The notes under the pieces: generated by a model
The model's database searches: none
Told to the model about the DNA's origin: nothing
Seen by the model: the letters and a program-made list of their open reading frames with translations, nothing else
Made by a program: the position numbers and the translations under genes
Shown here: positions 37,678 through 47,029 of the stretch, piece after piece
How the letters are laid out: every line of letters begins with the position of its first letter
Numbering within the stretch: position 1 is the first letter of the stretch
Assembly (NCBI RefSeq): GCF_001493375.1
Contig: NZ_LN929894.1
Span: 238,513-302,512 of the forward strand
Length of the DNA stretch: 64,000 nt
Reading direction: 5' to 3'
Source: Streptomyces specialis
Lineage (GTDB): Bacteria > Actinomycetota > Actinomycetes > Streptomycetales > Streptomycetaceae

Positions 37678-37706
37678 CCAGCGGCTTGACAGGCGGATGC
37701 GAACCC

Positions 37707-37728
37707 TCCGCCGTTTGGCGGATACCAT
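37707..37728 (+). promoter_or_regulatory. Dyad next to a -10 box upstream of trpC
   Basis: TCCGCC and GGCGGA (37707-37712, 37717-37722) form a 6-bp hairpin or operator, directly followed by TACCAT (37723-37728), a -10-like box 44 nt before the trpC GTG. A repressor bound here would block RNA polymerase; equally it could be a leader hairpin. A TTGACA at 37686 is too far away (31 nt) to be its -35. Confidence 0.4.
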
Positions 37729-37772
37729 CGAAGGGTCTGGTCGCCCGGACCAGACAGGAAGGGGCCGGTCGC

Positions 37773-38579
37773 GTGAGTGTGCTCGACGAGATCATCGAGG
37801 GAGTCCGCGAGGACCTCGCCGAGCGGCAGGCGCGGGTGAGCCTCGACGAGCTCAAGGAGTCCGCCGCGAAGGCCCCCGCGAGCAAGGACGGGGTGGCCGC
37901 GCTCAAGGGCGACAGCGTCACCGTGATCTGCGAGGTGAAGCGCTCCAGCCCGTCGAAGGGCGCGCTGGCCGCGATCGCCGACCCGGCCGGGCTCGCCGCC
38001 GACTACGAGGCGGGCGGCGCCGCGGCGATCTCCGTCCTGACCGAGGGCCGCCGCTTCGGCGGCTCCCTGGAGGACCTGGCCGCCGTCCGGGCCCGGGTGG
38101 ACGTCCCGCTGCTGCGCAAGGACTTCGTCGTCACCTCCTACCAGCTCTGGGAGGCCCGCGCGTACGGCGCGGATCTGGTGCTGCTGATCGTCGCGGCGCT
38201 GGAGCAGGAGGCCCTCGTCTCCCTGGTCGAGCGGGCGGAGTCCATCGGGCTCACGCCGCTGGTCGAGGCGCACGACGAGGAAGAGGTGCGCCGCGCGGTC
38301 GACGCGGGCGCCAAGGTCATCGGCGTCAACGCGCGGAACCTGAAGACGCTCCAGGTGGACCGTTCCACCTTCGCCCGGGTCGCCCCGGAGATCCCCGACC
38401 ACATCGTCAAGGTCGCGGAGTCCGGTGTGCGCGGCCCGCACGACCTGATCGCCTACGCCAACGAGGGCGCCGACGCCGTCCTGGTCGGCGAGTCCCTCGT
38501 GACCGGCCGCGACCCGCGCGCCGCCGTGGCCGACCTGGTCGCCGCCGGCGCCCACCCGGCCCTGCGCCAGGGACGCTGA
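37773..38579 (+). CDS. trpC: Indole-3-glycerol phosphate synthase
   Basis: 268 aa (beta-alpha)8 enzyme converting CdRP, the product of PriA/TrpF, to indoleglycerol phosphate. Motifs: [12 protein letters not shown] with catalytic Lys, [48 protein letters not shown] and AVLVGESLV. The GTG at 37773 has CAGGAAGGGG 9 nt upstream, indicating a leadered mRNA. First gene of trpC-trpM-trpB-trpA. Confidence 0.97.
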   Translation: MSVLDEIIEGVREDLAERQARVSLDELKESAAKAPASKDGVAALKGDSVTVICEVKRSSPSKGALAAIADPAGLAADYEAGGAAAISVLTEGRRFGGSLEDLAAVRARVDVPLLRKDFVVTSYQLWEARAYGADLVLLIVAALEQEALVSLVERAESIGLTPLVEAHDEEEVRRAVDAGAKVIGVNARNLKTLQVDRSTFARVAPEIPDHIVKVAESGVRGPHDLIAYANEGADAVLVGESLVTGRDPRAAVADLVAAGAHPALRQGR

Positions 38580-38584
38580 GCACG

Positions 38585-38773
38585 GTGCGCGCGGCGAAGA
38601 ACCCGTTCCGGGGCACGCGGCCACGCGGCTGCCGCGCCCCGGCCCGGCGTGTGCTGGGCCGCCGCGTGCGCTACCACATCGGCTGCGAGCCCGGTCAGAT
38701 CAACGGGCGCCGATGGCCCGCCCGGTCCGGCGGCCCCACCCCGCGCCACTCCCGCGGCCTGCCGCGCGCCTGA
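38585..38773 (+). CDS. trpM: Small tryptophan biosynthesis modulator
   Basis: 62 aa, very basic: VRAAKNPFRGTRPRGCRAPA, then RRVRYHIGCEPGQINGRRW. A short Arg-rich protein with an IGxEPGQxNGxRW signature is found between trpC and trpB in Streptomyces and is named TrpM, affecting tryptophan level and development in S. coelicolor (established there; identity from memory). It has no enzyme-like domain. It starts 6 bp after the trpC stop. The 240 bp between it and trpB hold no gene. Confidence 0.8.
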   Translation: MRAAKNPFRGTRPRGCRAPARRVLGRRVRYHIGCEPGQINGRRWPARSGGPTPRHSRGLPRA

Positions 38774-39012
38774 GCCGGCGTCCGCCCTCCGGGTGGGCGT
38801 CCGCCCGGCCGTGACGCGGCCCGGAGGGGCGCGGCGGCGCGCGTTTCCGCCCATGGCGGTCCTCACGTCTCCGCCCGGCCCGGGTCCCGGCGTTTCGCCG
38901 TGCCCGCGCGCCGGCGCCGCCGTCGTACCGTCGTGGTCCGGCCGCGCGCGTCCGCCCCGACGTCCACCGCACCGACGTTCCCCGCACCACGCCTGAAAGG
39001 CAGAGGAACTGC

Positions 39013-40251
39013 ATGTCCGCACATCACTTCTTCCCCGATCCCGAGGGTCAGGTCCCCGACGCCGGGGGCTACTTCGGCGACTTCGGCGGCACCTTCATCC
39101 CCGAGGCCCTGCGCGCCGCCGTCGAGGAGGTCGCCGCCGAGTACGAGAAGGCCAAGGCCGACCCGGCGTTCGCCGCCGAGCTGGACGATCTGCTCGTCCA
39201 CTACACCGGCCGTCCCAGCCCGTTGACCGAGGTGCCGCGCTTCGCCGAACACGCGGGCGGCGCCCGGGTCTTCCTCAAGCGGGAGGACCTCAACCACACC
39301 GGCTCCCACAAGATCAACAACGTGCTGGGCCAGGCCCTCCTCACCCGCCGGATGGGCAAGACCCGCGTCATCGCGGAGACCGGCGCCGGTCAGCACGGCG
39401 TGGCGACCGCCACCGCCTGCGCGCTGTTCGGCCTCGACTGCACCATCTACATGGGCGAGATCGACACCCGGCGCCAGGCGCTGAACGTGGCCCGGATGCG
39501 CATCCTCGGCGCCGAGGTCATCCCGGTCACCTCCGGCAGCCGCACCCTGAAGGACGCGATCAACGAGGCGTTCCGCGACTGGGTGGCCAACGTGGAGCAC
39601 ACCCACTACCTGTTCGGCACGGTCGCCGGCCCGCATCCGTTCCCGACGCTGGTGCGCGACTTCCACCGCGTCATCGGGGTCGAGGCCCGCCGCCAGATCC
39701 AGGAGCGGGCCGGGCGGCTGCCCGACGCGGTCGTGGCGTGCGTGGGCGGCGGGTCGAACGCCATCGGCCTGTTCCACGCGTTCATCCCGGACACCGAGGT
39801 CCGTCTGGTGGGCTGCGAGGCCGCCGGGCACGGCGTCGAGTCCGGTGAGCACGCCGCGACCCTGACCGCGGGCGAGCCCGGCATCCTGCACGGCTCGCGG
39901 TCCTACGTCCTCCAGGACGACGAGGGGCAGATCACCGAGCCGTACTCGATCTCCGCCGGTCTCGACTACCCGGGCATCGGCCCCGAGCACGCCTACCTGA
40001 AGGACCTCGGCCGTGGCGAGTACCGCCCGGTCACGGACGACGAGGCGATGCGGGCGCTGCGGCTGCTGTCGCGCACCGAGGGCATCATCCCGGCCGTCGA
40101 GAGCGCCCACGCGCTGGCCGGCGCGCTGGACGTCGGCCGCGAGCTGGGGCCGGACGGCCTGATCGTGGTCAACCTCTCCGGCCGGGGGGACAAGGACATG
40201 GACACCGCCGCCCGCTACTTCGGGCTCTACGACGACGGAGACGACCAGTGA
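39013..40251 (+). CDS. trpB: Tryptophan synthase beta chain
   Basis: 412 aa. PLP Schiff-base lysine in [24 protein letters not shown], the phosphate-binding [13 protein letters not shown], and the monovalent cation region [12 protein letters not shown]-terminus [13 protein letters not shown] is typical. AGAGGA is 5-6 nt before the ATG. It condenses indole and serine to tryptophan. The TGA stop overlaps a GTG that begins the 87-bp repeat array ahead of trpA. Confidence 0.98.
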   Translation: MSAHHFFPDPEGQVPDAGGYFGDFGGTFIPEALRAAVEEVAAEYEKAKADPAFAAELDDLLVHYTGRPSPLTEVPRFAEHAGGARVFLKREDLNHTGSHKINNVLGQALLTRRMGKTRVIAETGAGQHGVATATACALFGLDCTIYMGEIDTRRQALNVARMRILGAEVIPVTSGSRTLKDAINEAFRDWVANVEHTHYLFGTVAGPHPFPTLVRDFHRVIGVEARRQIQERAGRLPDAVVACVGGGSNAIGLFHAFIPDTEVRLVGCEAAGHGVESGEHAATLTAGEPGILHGSRSYVLQDDEGQITEPYSISAGLDYPGIGPEHAYLKDLGRGEYRPVTDDEAMRALRLLSRTEGIIPAVESAHALAGALDVGRELGPDGLIVVNLSGRGDKDMDTAARYFGLYDDGDDQ

Positions 40252-40595
40252 GCGGCGCGCCCCGGGCCGGGGACGGTGGATCGGTGACGGTTGGTGGGTT
40301 TGCCCGGGGGGCGGAGAAGCGAACGGAGGGTCCGGTGAGCGGCGCGCCCCGGGCCGGAGATGGTGGATCGGTGACGGTTGGTGGGTTCGCCCGGGGGGCG
40401 GAGAAGCGAACGGAGGGTCCGGTGAGCGGCGCGCCCCGGGCCGGAGACGGTGGATCGGTGACGGTTGGTGGGTTCGCCCGGGGGGCGGAGAAGCGAACGG
40501 TGGATTCGGTGAGCGGCGCGCCCCGGGCCGGAGACGGTGGATCGGTGACGGCTGGTGGGCTCGCCCGGGGGGCGGAGAAGCGAACGGAGGGTCCG
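40248..40595 (+). repeat. 87-bp tandem repeat (four copies) between trpB and trpA
   Basis: Units start at 40248, 40335, 40422 and 40509, each exactly 87 bp and each opening with GTGAGCGGCGCGCCCCGG. Copies are nearly identical; the third has GGTGGATTCG where the others have GGAGGGTCCG. Each encodes 29 residues ([12 protein letters not shown]... ending EKRTEGP) in frame with trpA. Units one, two and four end in GGAGG five bases before the next GTG. Confidence 0.98.
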
Positions 40596-41408
40596 GTGCG
40601 TGGGCAAGCGCGGGCGCTGGGTGCCGTGCTGGCGGGGGCCAGGGATGAGAACCGGGCCGCTCTCATCGGGTACTTCCCGGCCGGGTTCCCCACCCTGGAG
40701 GGCGGCATCCGGGCCGTGACCGCGATGGTCGAGGGCGGCTGCGACATCATCGAGATCGGTCTGCCGCACAGCGATCCGGTGCTGGACGGCCCGGTCATCC
40801 AGACCGCCGACGACATCGCGCTGCGCGGCGGCATCCGGATCTCCGGGGTGCTGCGCACGGTCCGCGAGGTGCGGGCGGCGACCGGCGTGCCGGTGCTGGT
40901 GATGACGTACTGGAACCCGGTGGACCGGTACGGTCCCGAGCGGTTCGCCGCCGAGCTGGCGGAGGCGGGCGGCGCGGGCTGCATCCTGCCGGACCTGCCG
41001 GTTGAGGAGTCGGAGGCGTGGCGGAAGGCGGCCGAACGGCACGGGCTGGCCACGGTGTTCGTCGTGGCGCCCAGCAGCAAGGACGCGCGGATCGCGGACA
41101 TCACGGCGGCGGGCAGCGGCTTCGTCTACGCCGCGTCGCTGATGGGCGTGACCGGGACCCGGGAGTCCGTCGGCCGGGACGCGGCGGAGCTGGTCGGGCG
41201 TGTGCGGGGGACCCCCGAGCTGCCGGTGTGCGTCGGGCTCGGCGTGTCCGACGCGCGGCAGGCGGCGGAGGTCGCGGCGTTCGCGGACGGCGTGATCGTC
41301 GGATCGGCGTTCGTGCAGCGGCTGTTGGACCATCCGGACGACGAGGCGGCGGGGCTGGCGGCGTTGCGGTCGCTGGCCGCCGAGCTGGCGTCGGGCACCC
41401 GCAGGTAG
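40596..41408 (+). CDS. trpA: Tryptophan synthase alpha chain
   Basis: 270 aa. The catalytic Glu and Asp are in IIEIGLPHSDPVLDGP, with IGYFPAGFPTLEGG, TYWNPVDRYG, ILPDLPVEES, VAPSSKDARI and SLMGVTGTRE, and VCVGLGVSDARQ. It makes indole and G3P from IGP. Chosen start: GTG at 40596, with GGAGG 5 nt upstream, gives a normal N-terminus. The frame is open back to 40248, so starting in the repeats would add up to 116 residues in 29-residue steps. A 14-bp terminator follows. Confidence 0.95.
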   Translation: MRGQARALGAVLAGARDENRAALIGYFPAGFPTLEGGIRAVTAMVEGGCDIIEIGLPHSDPVLDGPVIQTADDIALRGGIRISGVLRTVREVRAATGVPVLVMTYWNPVDRYGPERFAAELAEAGGAGCILPDLPVEESEAWRKAAERHGLATVFVVAPSSKDARIADITAAGSGFVYAASLMGVTGTRESVGRDAAELVGRVRGTPELPVCVGLGVSDARQAAEVAAFADGVIVGSAFVQRLLDHPDDEAAGLAALRSLAAELASGTRR

Positions 41409-41429
41409 CACGCGCGGCGCGGGGCGGTT

Positions 41430-41460
41430 CCCGGCCGGTACGCGGTGCGTACCGGCCGGG
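41430..41460 (+). terminator. Terminator of the trp operon
   Basis: A perfect 14-bp inverted repeat (41430-41443 and 41447-41460) with a 3-nt GGT loop, 21 bp after the trpA stop and just before the promoter of the next gene. Confidence 0.85.
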
Positions 41461-41485
41461 GGCGGCGCCCGCTACCCTCGTGACC

Positions 41486-42703
41486 ATGGGGATTCAGGGG
41501 GCTGCGGAAAGCGCTTCGTGGCAGGCGCCGACGGCCGTGGAGCAGGGCCTGTACGAGGCGGGGAGCGGCGAGAACTGGCCCGTGTTCTTCGACATCCTGG
41601 CCGGTACGGACCTCTACTTCCCCATGTCCCGCGAGCTGATGGACGCCGTTCCCGGCAGCATCCCGTTCCGGCCGTTCCGCGACCCGAAGTTCGACGGGCT
41701 GGCGCTGGCCGTGTTCACGCGCGGCATGCTGGAACCGCCGGTCGGGGACCATGTGTTCGAGCGCAGCGATCTGCGGTCCCTGGCCCGGGTGTGGCCCAAG
41801 TCGGTGCGCTGGCTGGCGGTCAACCCCGGCACGCCGGTGGAGGCGTTCCTCCCGGCCGATCCCAAGCGCTGGAAGCGGCACGCCAAGAACCCGCCCACCG
41901 AGCCGCAGTTGAAGACGCTGTGGACCGGTGACCGGCACGGCCCGCTCGCGCACGGCATGGCGTGCGGCGCGATGCTGCTGGTGAACAACGGCTCGATCTG
42001 GAACCACCTCGGCTGGCAGTGGGGCGGCTACACCGAGGAGAAGGAACTGCTGCGCAAGTGGTGGGGTGTCACCGGCCGCGCCGAGTGGCTGGAGACCGTG
42101 GAGCGGCTGCTCAACGGTGAAGTGGTGTCCCCGGCGTGGGAGTTCGTGCTGCGGGTGCGGCAGGCGCTGGTCCTGGAGTACGGCGTGCTGCCGGAGGCGT
42201 CGCAGTGGCGCGAGACGGCCGAACGGGTGCTGGTGTCCCGGACCGCCGAGGTCGTGGACCAGACCGGCAGGCCGCCGGAGTTCGATCTCGACGCGGACAT
42301 CGAGCTGGTGCAGGAGCTGATCGGCCGGGTGCTGCGGTACGAGGCCCGTTTCCGCGCGGACGGGCTGCTGGACGGCGGCCGGTGCGTCCGTTCGGTCATG
42401 GCCTGGGACTTCGGGCGCGCGTCGTGCATGGCACGTTGGGGCCTGGGCGCCCGGTACGGCGAACGGGACGAGACGGAGCGGGCGTTGCTGCGGGTGGGGG
42501 ACGCCAGCCGCCAGGTGTACCGGTCGTGGGCGGAGTTCGCGGTCGGGTTCGTGCTGGGGCGCTGTCTGCACTTCGACAGCGAGGAGTTCGGCGACTGGTA
42601 CACCGACATGGTGACCGTTCATCAGATTCTCAGCACCGAGCCGGACAGTCCGTGGCTGAGCGTGCCGTGGGAGCAGTCGCCGGCGGATCTCACGGAACGC
42701 TGA
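41486..42703 (+). CDS. SseB-domain / DUF1266 protein
   Basis: 405 aa. The N-terminal half (FFDILAGTDLYFPMSRE, LALAVFTRGMLEP, WLAVNPGTPVEAFLPA) resembles SseB; the C-terminal half (WWGVTGRAEWLETVERLL, VMAWDFGRASCMARWGLGARYG) resembles DUF1266. This fusion is common in Streptomyces. The ATG at 41486 follows TACCCT by 7 nt with no Shine-Dalgarno, a leaderless start. It is cytosolic with no membrane segment. The function is unknown. Confidence 0.87.
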   Translation: MGIQGAAESASWQAPTAVEQGLYEAGSGENWPVFFDILAGTDLYFPMSRELMDAVPGSIPFRPFRDPKFDGLALAVFTRGMLEPPVGDHVFERSDLRSLARVWPKSVRWLAVNPGTPVEAFLPADPKRWKRHAKNPPTEPQLKTLWTGDRHGPLAHGMACGAMLLVNNGSIWNHLGWQWGGYTEEKELLRKWWGVTGRAEWLETVERLLNGEVVSPAWEFVLRVRQALVLEYGVLPEASQWRETAERVLVSRTAEVVDQTGRPPEFDLDADIELVQELIGRVLRYEARFRADGLLDGGRCVRSVMAWDFGRASCMARWGLGARYGERDETERALLRVGDASRQVYRSWAEFAVGFVLGRCLHFDSEEFGDWYTDMVTVHQILSTEPDSPWLSVPWEQSPADLTER

Positions 42704-42761
42704 CGGCCGCGCCGCGCCGCGCCTGCCCCGCCCGCGGGTGCGGGCTGGCTAGCGTGGCGGC

Positions 42762-43790
42762 ATGCGCGTACTGGTCACCGGCGGAGCCGGGTTCATCGGA
42801 TCGCACGTCGTGGCGGAGCTGCTGGCCCGTGGCCACCAGCCGTCCGTGCTCGACCTCGCCCCGCCGGAGCCGCCGGGACCCGGTGTGGAGTGGACGGTCG
42901 CGGACATCCGCGACCCGGCCGCGCTGGCGCGGGCGGTGCGCGGTGTGGACGCGGTCTGTCACCAGGCCGCGAAGGTGGGCCTGGGCAGGGACTTCGCGGA
43001 CGCGCCCGACTACGTGAGCGTCAACGACCACGGAACGGCGCTGCTGCTGGCCGCGATGGCCGGGGCGGGGGTGGGCGGCCTGGTGCTGGCCGGGTCGATG
43101 GTGGTCTACGGCGAGGGCCGTTACGACTGCGTCCGGCACGGCCGGGTGCGGCCGGGGCCGCGCGCTCCCGGTGACCTGGCGGCGGGCCGTTTCGAGCCGC
43201 TGTGTCCCGGGTGCGGCGCGGAGTTGACGCCGGGCCTGGTGGAGGAGGACGCTCCGGCCGACCCGCGCAACGTGTACGCGACGACGAAGCTGGCGCAGGA
43301 GCACCTGGCCGCCGCCTGGGCCCGTTCGACGGGCGGCCGGGTGATCAGCCTGCGCTACCACAACGTGTACGGCGACCGGATGCCGCGCGACACCCCGTAC
43401 GCCGGGGTGGCGTCCTTCTTCCGCTCGGCGCTGGAACGCGGCCTGCCGCCCCGGGTCTTCGAGGACGGCGCGCAGCGGCGGGACTTCGTGCACGTGGAGG
43501 ACGTGGCGGCGGCCAACGCGGTGGCGCTGGCCGGTCTCGGCGAGGTGCCGGCCGGGACGCTGCGGGCGTACAACACGGGCAGCGGCGAGCCCCACACGGT
43601 GGGGGAGATGGCGCGTGCCCTGGCCTTGGCGTTCGGCGGCCCGGAGCCGGTGGTCACCGGCGCGTACCGGCTGGGCGACGTCCGCCACATCACGGCCAGT
43701 TCGGCGCGGTTGCGGGACGAACTGGACTGGCGTCCGCGGGTGGCCTTCGACGAGGGCATGGCCCGCTTCGCCAAGTCGCCGCTGCGGTGA
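42762..43790 (+). CDS. NAD-dependent epimerase/dehydratase (extended SDR)
   Basis: 342 aa. Rossmann motif VTGGAGFIGSHV at the N-terminus, SMVVYGEG, and the catalytic YATTK. Unusual insertion after VVYGEG: a CPGC pair (PLCPGCGAELTPG) in a segment that would make a small zinc-like loop. A TAGCGT box ends 6 nt before the ATG, suggesting a leaderless mRNA. It probably acts on a nucleotide sugar. Convergent with the PLP enzyme gene and near a glycosyltransferase operon. Confidence 0.9.
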   Translation: MRVLVTGGAGFIGSHVVAELLARGHQPSVLDLAPPEPPGPGVEWTVADIRDPAALARAVRGVDAVCHQAAKVGLGRDFADAPDYVSVNDHGTALLLAAMAGAGVGGLVLAGSMVVYGEGRYDCVRHGRVRPGPRAPGDLAAGRFEPLCPGCGAELTPGLVEEDAPADPRNVYATTKLAQEHLAAAWARSTGGRVISLRYHNVYGDRMPRDTPYAGVASFFRSALERGLPPRVFEDGAQRRDFVHVEDVAAANAVALAGLGEVPAGTLRAYNTGSGEPHTVGEMARALALAFGGPEPVVTGAYRLGDVRHITASSARLRDELDWRPRVAFDEGMARFAKSPLR

Positions 43791-43835
43791 GGGGCTTCTC
43801 GCGGGCGGCGCCCCCGGCCGCGGGCCGGGTGGTGC

Positions 43836-44792
43836 TCAACCGCCGTCCGCCGCACCGGTGATGCGCGGCAGCAGGTCGTCCGTCGCGTTGGCGCCGGTGA
43901 TCACCAGGGCGGTCACGCCGTCCCGGCCGTCACCGGCGTACTCCGGGTGGTCCAGCAGCGCCGCCATCGCCGCCGCGCCCGAGGGCTCGGTGAGCACCCC
44001 GCAGGAGTCCCACAGCGCGCGGGCGGCGGTCAGCAGTCGGTCCTCCCCGACGAGCACGAACTCGTCGAGCACCGCCCGCAGTACGCCGACCGCCTGCGGC
44101 ACCGGGACCCGGGCGCACAGGCCCTCGGCGATTGTCCGGAACGGCGGCCCGGGTACCAACTCCCCGGTGGACCAGGCCCGTTGGGTCGCGGGGGCGGCAG
44201 CGGGGCCGATGCCGATCACCTGGGTGTCCGGGCTGACCGCCCGCAGCCAGGTGCCGAGGCCGCAGGCCAGCGATCCGTTGCCGACCGGCACCAGCACCCG
44301 GCGCAGCTCCGGGCCGTGGCGGCGGGCCAGTTCGACGGCGATCGAGGCGGCGCCCTCGGCGAGGGCCGGTTCGCGGCCGTCCTCCACCAGCCGCCAGCCG
44401 TGTTCCGCCGCGAGCCGCGCCGCACGCTCCTTCGCCGCGTCGAAGTCGCCGTCCACCAGGTGCACATGGGCACCGAGCCGCTGGACGCGCCGCAGTTTCA
44501 CCGGGTTCGCGGTCCGGGCCGCGACGACATGCGCCGCCCGGCCGTGCCGCCGCGCCCCGTAGGCCACGCCCTGGCCGAGGTTGCCCGCCGAGGCGCAGAC
44601 CAGCACCTCGCCCGGCGCCGCGCGGCGGCCCAGCCAGTCCCCGCCGCGCCCCTTGAAGGAGCGGACGGGATTGAGGGTTTCGAGCTTCAGCACCACCCCG
44701 GGGCGCAGCGTGACCTCCGGGCTGTCGCGGAACACGGGATCGATGACGCGCGCGGCCTCCTCGACGGCGGCGAGCGATATGTCGAACGGCAC
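43836..44792 (-). CDS. PLP-dependent threonine-dehydratase-like enzyme
   Basis: 318 aa fold-type II PLP enzyme. PLP lysine in NPVRSFKGRG, substrate loop ASAGNLGQG, and phosphate-binding VPVGNGSLACGLG. Similar to serine/threonine ammonia-lyases or threonine synthase-like proteins; no regulatory ACT domain. The GTG at 44792 follows TACGGT by 6 nt (leaderless), and the 30-codon extension upstream is Arg-rich and unlikely. Divergent from the GT2 operon. Confidence 0.88.
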   Translation of the reverse strand: MPFDISLAAVEEAARVIDPVFRDSPEVTLRPGVVLKLETLNPVRSFKGRGGDWLGRRAAPGEVLVCASAGNLGQGVAYGARRHGRAAHVVAARTANPVKLRRVQRLGAHVHLVDGDFDAAKERAARLAAEHGWRLVEDGREPALAEGAASIAVELARRHGPELRRVLVPVGNGSLACGLGTWLRAVSPDTQVIGIGPAAAPATQRAWSTGELVPGPPFRTIAEGLCARVPVPQAVGVLRAVLDEFVLVGEDRLLTAARALWDSCGVLTEPSGAAAMAALLDHPEYAGDGRDGVTALVITGANATDDLLPRITGAADGG

Positions 44793-44997
44793 GCTGGGAC
44801 CGTACCGGCGGCGGGTCCTGCCGTCACCCCGCCGCCGGCGGGATCCGCCCGGACCCGGAGCCACCCGGCACGTTCCGTACATCCGTGCGCCCCACGTGCG
44901 CCTCCACCCTCACGCGCCGGGCGCGGGGCGACGCCGTCGGGGTTTCGCGGGGAGCAGTGTCCGTAAATGCCCGGCTTGTCTCCGTAGAGTAAGGGCC

Positions 44998-45663
44998 GTG
45001 ACCAACTCCCCGCATACAACGGGTGACCTGGTGTTGCCCTGCCTGAACGAGGCCGAGGCCCTGCCCTGGGTGCTGGGCCGTGTCCCGGACGGCTGGCGGG
45101 CCGTGGTCGTGGACAACGGGTCCACGGACGGCTCGGCCGCCCTCGCCGAACGGCTCGGCGCCCGCGTCGTCCACGAGCCGCGCCGCGGTTTCGGCGCCGC
45201 CTGCCACGCCGGACTGCTCGCCGCCACGGCCGACCTCGTCGCGTTCTGCGACTGCGACGCCACCCTCGACCCGGCCGAACTGCCGCGCGTGGCCGCCCCG
45301 GTGCGCGCGGGCGCCGCCGATCTGGTGCTCGCCGGCCGCCGCCCCACCGCGCGCGGCGCGTGGCCGCTGCACGCGCGGCTCGGGAACCGCGCCCTGTCGC
45401 GGATGCTGCGCCGCCGCACCGGGGTGCGGCTGTCGGACCTCGGCCCGCTGCGGGTCGCCCGCCGCCCGGCCCTGCTCGGCCTGGGCCTGACCGACCGGCG
45501 CAGCGGCTACCCGCTGGAGATGGTGGTCAGGGCCGCCGACGCGGGCTGGCGCATCGAGGAGACCGAGGTGGACTACCGGCCCCGCACCGGCCGTTCCAAG
45601 GTGACCGGCACCTGGCGCGGCACCTGGCACGCGGTCAACGACATGCGGGCGGTGCTGAGATGA
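44998..45663 (+). CDS. Family 2 glycosyltransferase
   Basis: 221 aa GT-A fold. LPCLNEAEALPWVL, VVVDNGSTDGSA, and the metal-binding VAFCDCDATLDP (DCD). Similar to dolichol-phosphate or undecaprenyl-phosphate sugar transferases but without membrane helices. The GTG at 44998 follows TAGAGT by 7 nt (leaderless). First gene of a three-gene operon with ATGA overlaps. Likely adds a sugar to a lipid or metabolite; acceptor not known. Confidence 0.9.
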   Translation: MTNSPHTTGDLVLPCLNEAEALPWVLGRVPDGWRAVVVDNGSTDGSAALAERLGARVVHEPRRGFGAACHAGLLAATADLVAFCDCDATLDPAELPRVAAPVRAGAADLVLAGRRPTARGAWPLHARLGNRALSRMLRRRTGVRLSDLGPLRVARRPALLGLGLTDRRSGYPLEMVVRAADAGWRIEETEVDYRPRTGRSKVTGTWRGTWHAVNDMRAVLR

Positions 45664-46301
45664 CCACCCTCGTCGTCATCGCCAAGGAGCCGGTGCCCGG
45701 CCGGGTGAAGACGCGGCTCACCCCGCCGTTCACCCCGGCGGAGGCCGCGCTCCTGGCCGAGGCCGCCCTGGCGGACACGCTGCGGACGCTGCTGGACGTG
45801 CCCGCCGGGCGCCGCGTCCTCGCGCTGGAGGGGCGTCCCGGGCCGTGGCTCCCGGCCGGGTACGAGGTGGTGCGGCAGTGTGGCGGCGGCCTGGACGCAC
45901 GCATCGCCGCCGCGTTCGCCCACTGCTCCGGGCCCGCGCTGCTGGTCGGCATGGACACCCCGCAGGTGACTCCCGCGCTCCTGGCCCCGGCCACCGGGCC
46001 CCGGTCGTGGCCCGCGCGCCGCGCCTGGTTCGGCCCGGCCGCCGACGGCGGTTTCTGGACGCTGGGCCTGGCCGAGCCGCGCCCGGAGCTGATCCTGGGC
46101 GTCCCGATGTCCACCCCCGCCACCGGCGCGGTCCAGCGGCGGCGGCTCGTCGAAGCGGGCCTGGACGTGCGGGACTTGCCGCTTCTGCGGGACGTGGACA
46201 CGGCCGCCGACGCCGCCGAGGTCGCGGCGGCGGTACCGCCCGGCGGCCGGTTCGCCGCCGTGTACACCCGGCTCGGGCAGCGGGAAGGCGTGGCCCGATG
46301 A
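45660..46301 (+). CDS. DUF2064 glycosyltransferase-like protein
   Basis: 213 aa, of the TIGR04282/DUF2064 family. VVIAKEPVPGRVKTRLTPPF at the N-terminus is the nucleotide-binding motif, with LLVGMDTPQVTP and FGPAADGGFWTLG later. Such proteins are nucleotidyl- or glycosyltransferase-like and are often beside GT2 and methyltransferase genes. It overlaps both neighbours by 4 bp (ATGA), so the three products are made together. Confidence 0.88.
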   Translation: MTTLVVIAKEPVPGRVKTRLTPPFTPAEAALLAEAALADTLRTLLDVPAGRRVLALEGRPGPWLPAGYEVVRQCGGGLDARIAAAFAHCSGPALLVGMDTPQVTPALLAPATGPRSWPARRAWFGPAADGGFWTLGLAEPRPELILGVPMSTPATGAVQRRRLVEAGLDVRDLPLLRDVDTAADAAEVAAAVPPGGRFAAVYTRLGQREGVAR

Positions 46302-46927
46302 CGTGGGCCGGGGCCGCGTACGCGGCGGCCCTGCGCCACGGCCGGGGCCCGCTGTTCCTGCACCGTGCCGACGGCGGCAGGCTGCCCCTCGACGTCGAAC
46401 GCTGGTGCGCCGCGCCCGATCACGCCGACCGCACGGTGCTGGCGCGCTGCGCGGGCAGCGTCCTCGACATCGGCTGCGGGCCCGGCCGGATGGTCGCCGC
46501 GCTGGCCCGCGCGGCGCGCCCGGCCCTGGGCATCGACACGGCTCCCGCAGCCGTCGCCAGGACACGCCGGGCAGGCGGTTCGGCGCTGCTGCGTTCGGTG
46601 TTCCAGGACCTGCCGGCCGAAGGAGGGTGGGGGAGTGTGCTGTTGATGGACGGCAACGTGGGCATCGGCGGCGATCCGGCCGCGCTGTTCCGTCGCGTCC
46701 GGCGACTCCTCGCGCCCGGCGGCCTGTTGATCGCCGAGGCCGCGACGGCCGAGGTGGACGAGCGGTGCGACGTCACCCTGGACGCGGGCGACGGCCCACT
46801 CGGGCATCCGTTCCCCTGGGCCCGCCTCGGCCCGTCCGCGCTCCGCTCCCACGCGGAGGCGGACGGCTGGACGACGACCGGCCAGTGGTCGATCCACGGC
46901 CGTACCTTCCTGGCCCTGCGTGGCTAG
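46298..46927 (+). CDS. Class I SAM-dependent methyltransferase
   Basis: 209 aa. SAM-binding motif I VLDIGCGPGRMVAALA (about residues 53-68), then ALGIDTAPAAV and LLMDGNVGIGGDP with an acidic loop and LLAPGGLLIAEA. The substrate is unknown. Last of the GT2-DUF2064-MTase operon, overlapping by 4 bp. A hairpin follows before the convergent membrane protein. Confidence 0.88.
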   Translation: MTWAGAAYAAALRHGRGPLFLHRADGGRLPLDVERWCAAPDHADRTVLARCAGSVLDIGCGPGRMVAALARAARPALGIDTAPAAVARTRRAGGSALLRSVFQDLPAEGGWGSVLLMDGNVGIGGDPAALFRRVRRLLAPGGLLIAEAATAEVDERCDVTLDAGDGPLGHPFPWARLGPSALRSHAEADGWTTTGQWSIHGRTFLALRG

Positions 46928-46984
46928 CACGCGTACGCCGCCGGACGATCATCGACGCCTGCCGCACCGCCTGACCCGTCCGGT

Positions 46985-47009
46985 GCCTCCGCCCTCCCGG
47001 GGCGGAGGC
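46985..47009. terminator. Bidirectional terminator between the methyltransferase and the membrane protein
   Basis: A 10-bp perfect GC-rich stem (46985-46994 with 47000-47009) and a 5-nt loop, between two converging genes. Confidence 0.75.
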
Positions 47010-47029
47010 GTCCCGGGCGGCGGGGCGGG

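Noticed and set aside
37686..37691. TTGACA as a -35 box for trpC
   Set aside because: The nearest -10 (TACCAT at 37723) is 31 nt away, too far for a standard promoter.
40248..40595. CRISPR array
   Set aside because: Whole 87-bp units are repeated with no unique spacers, and the units are coding and in frame; no cas genes.
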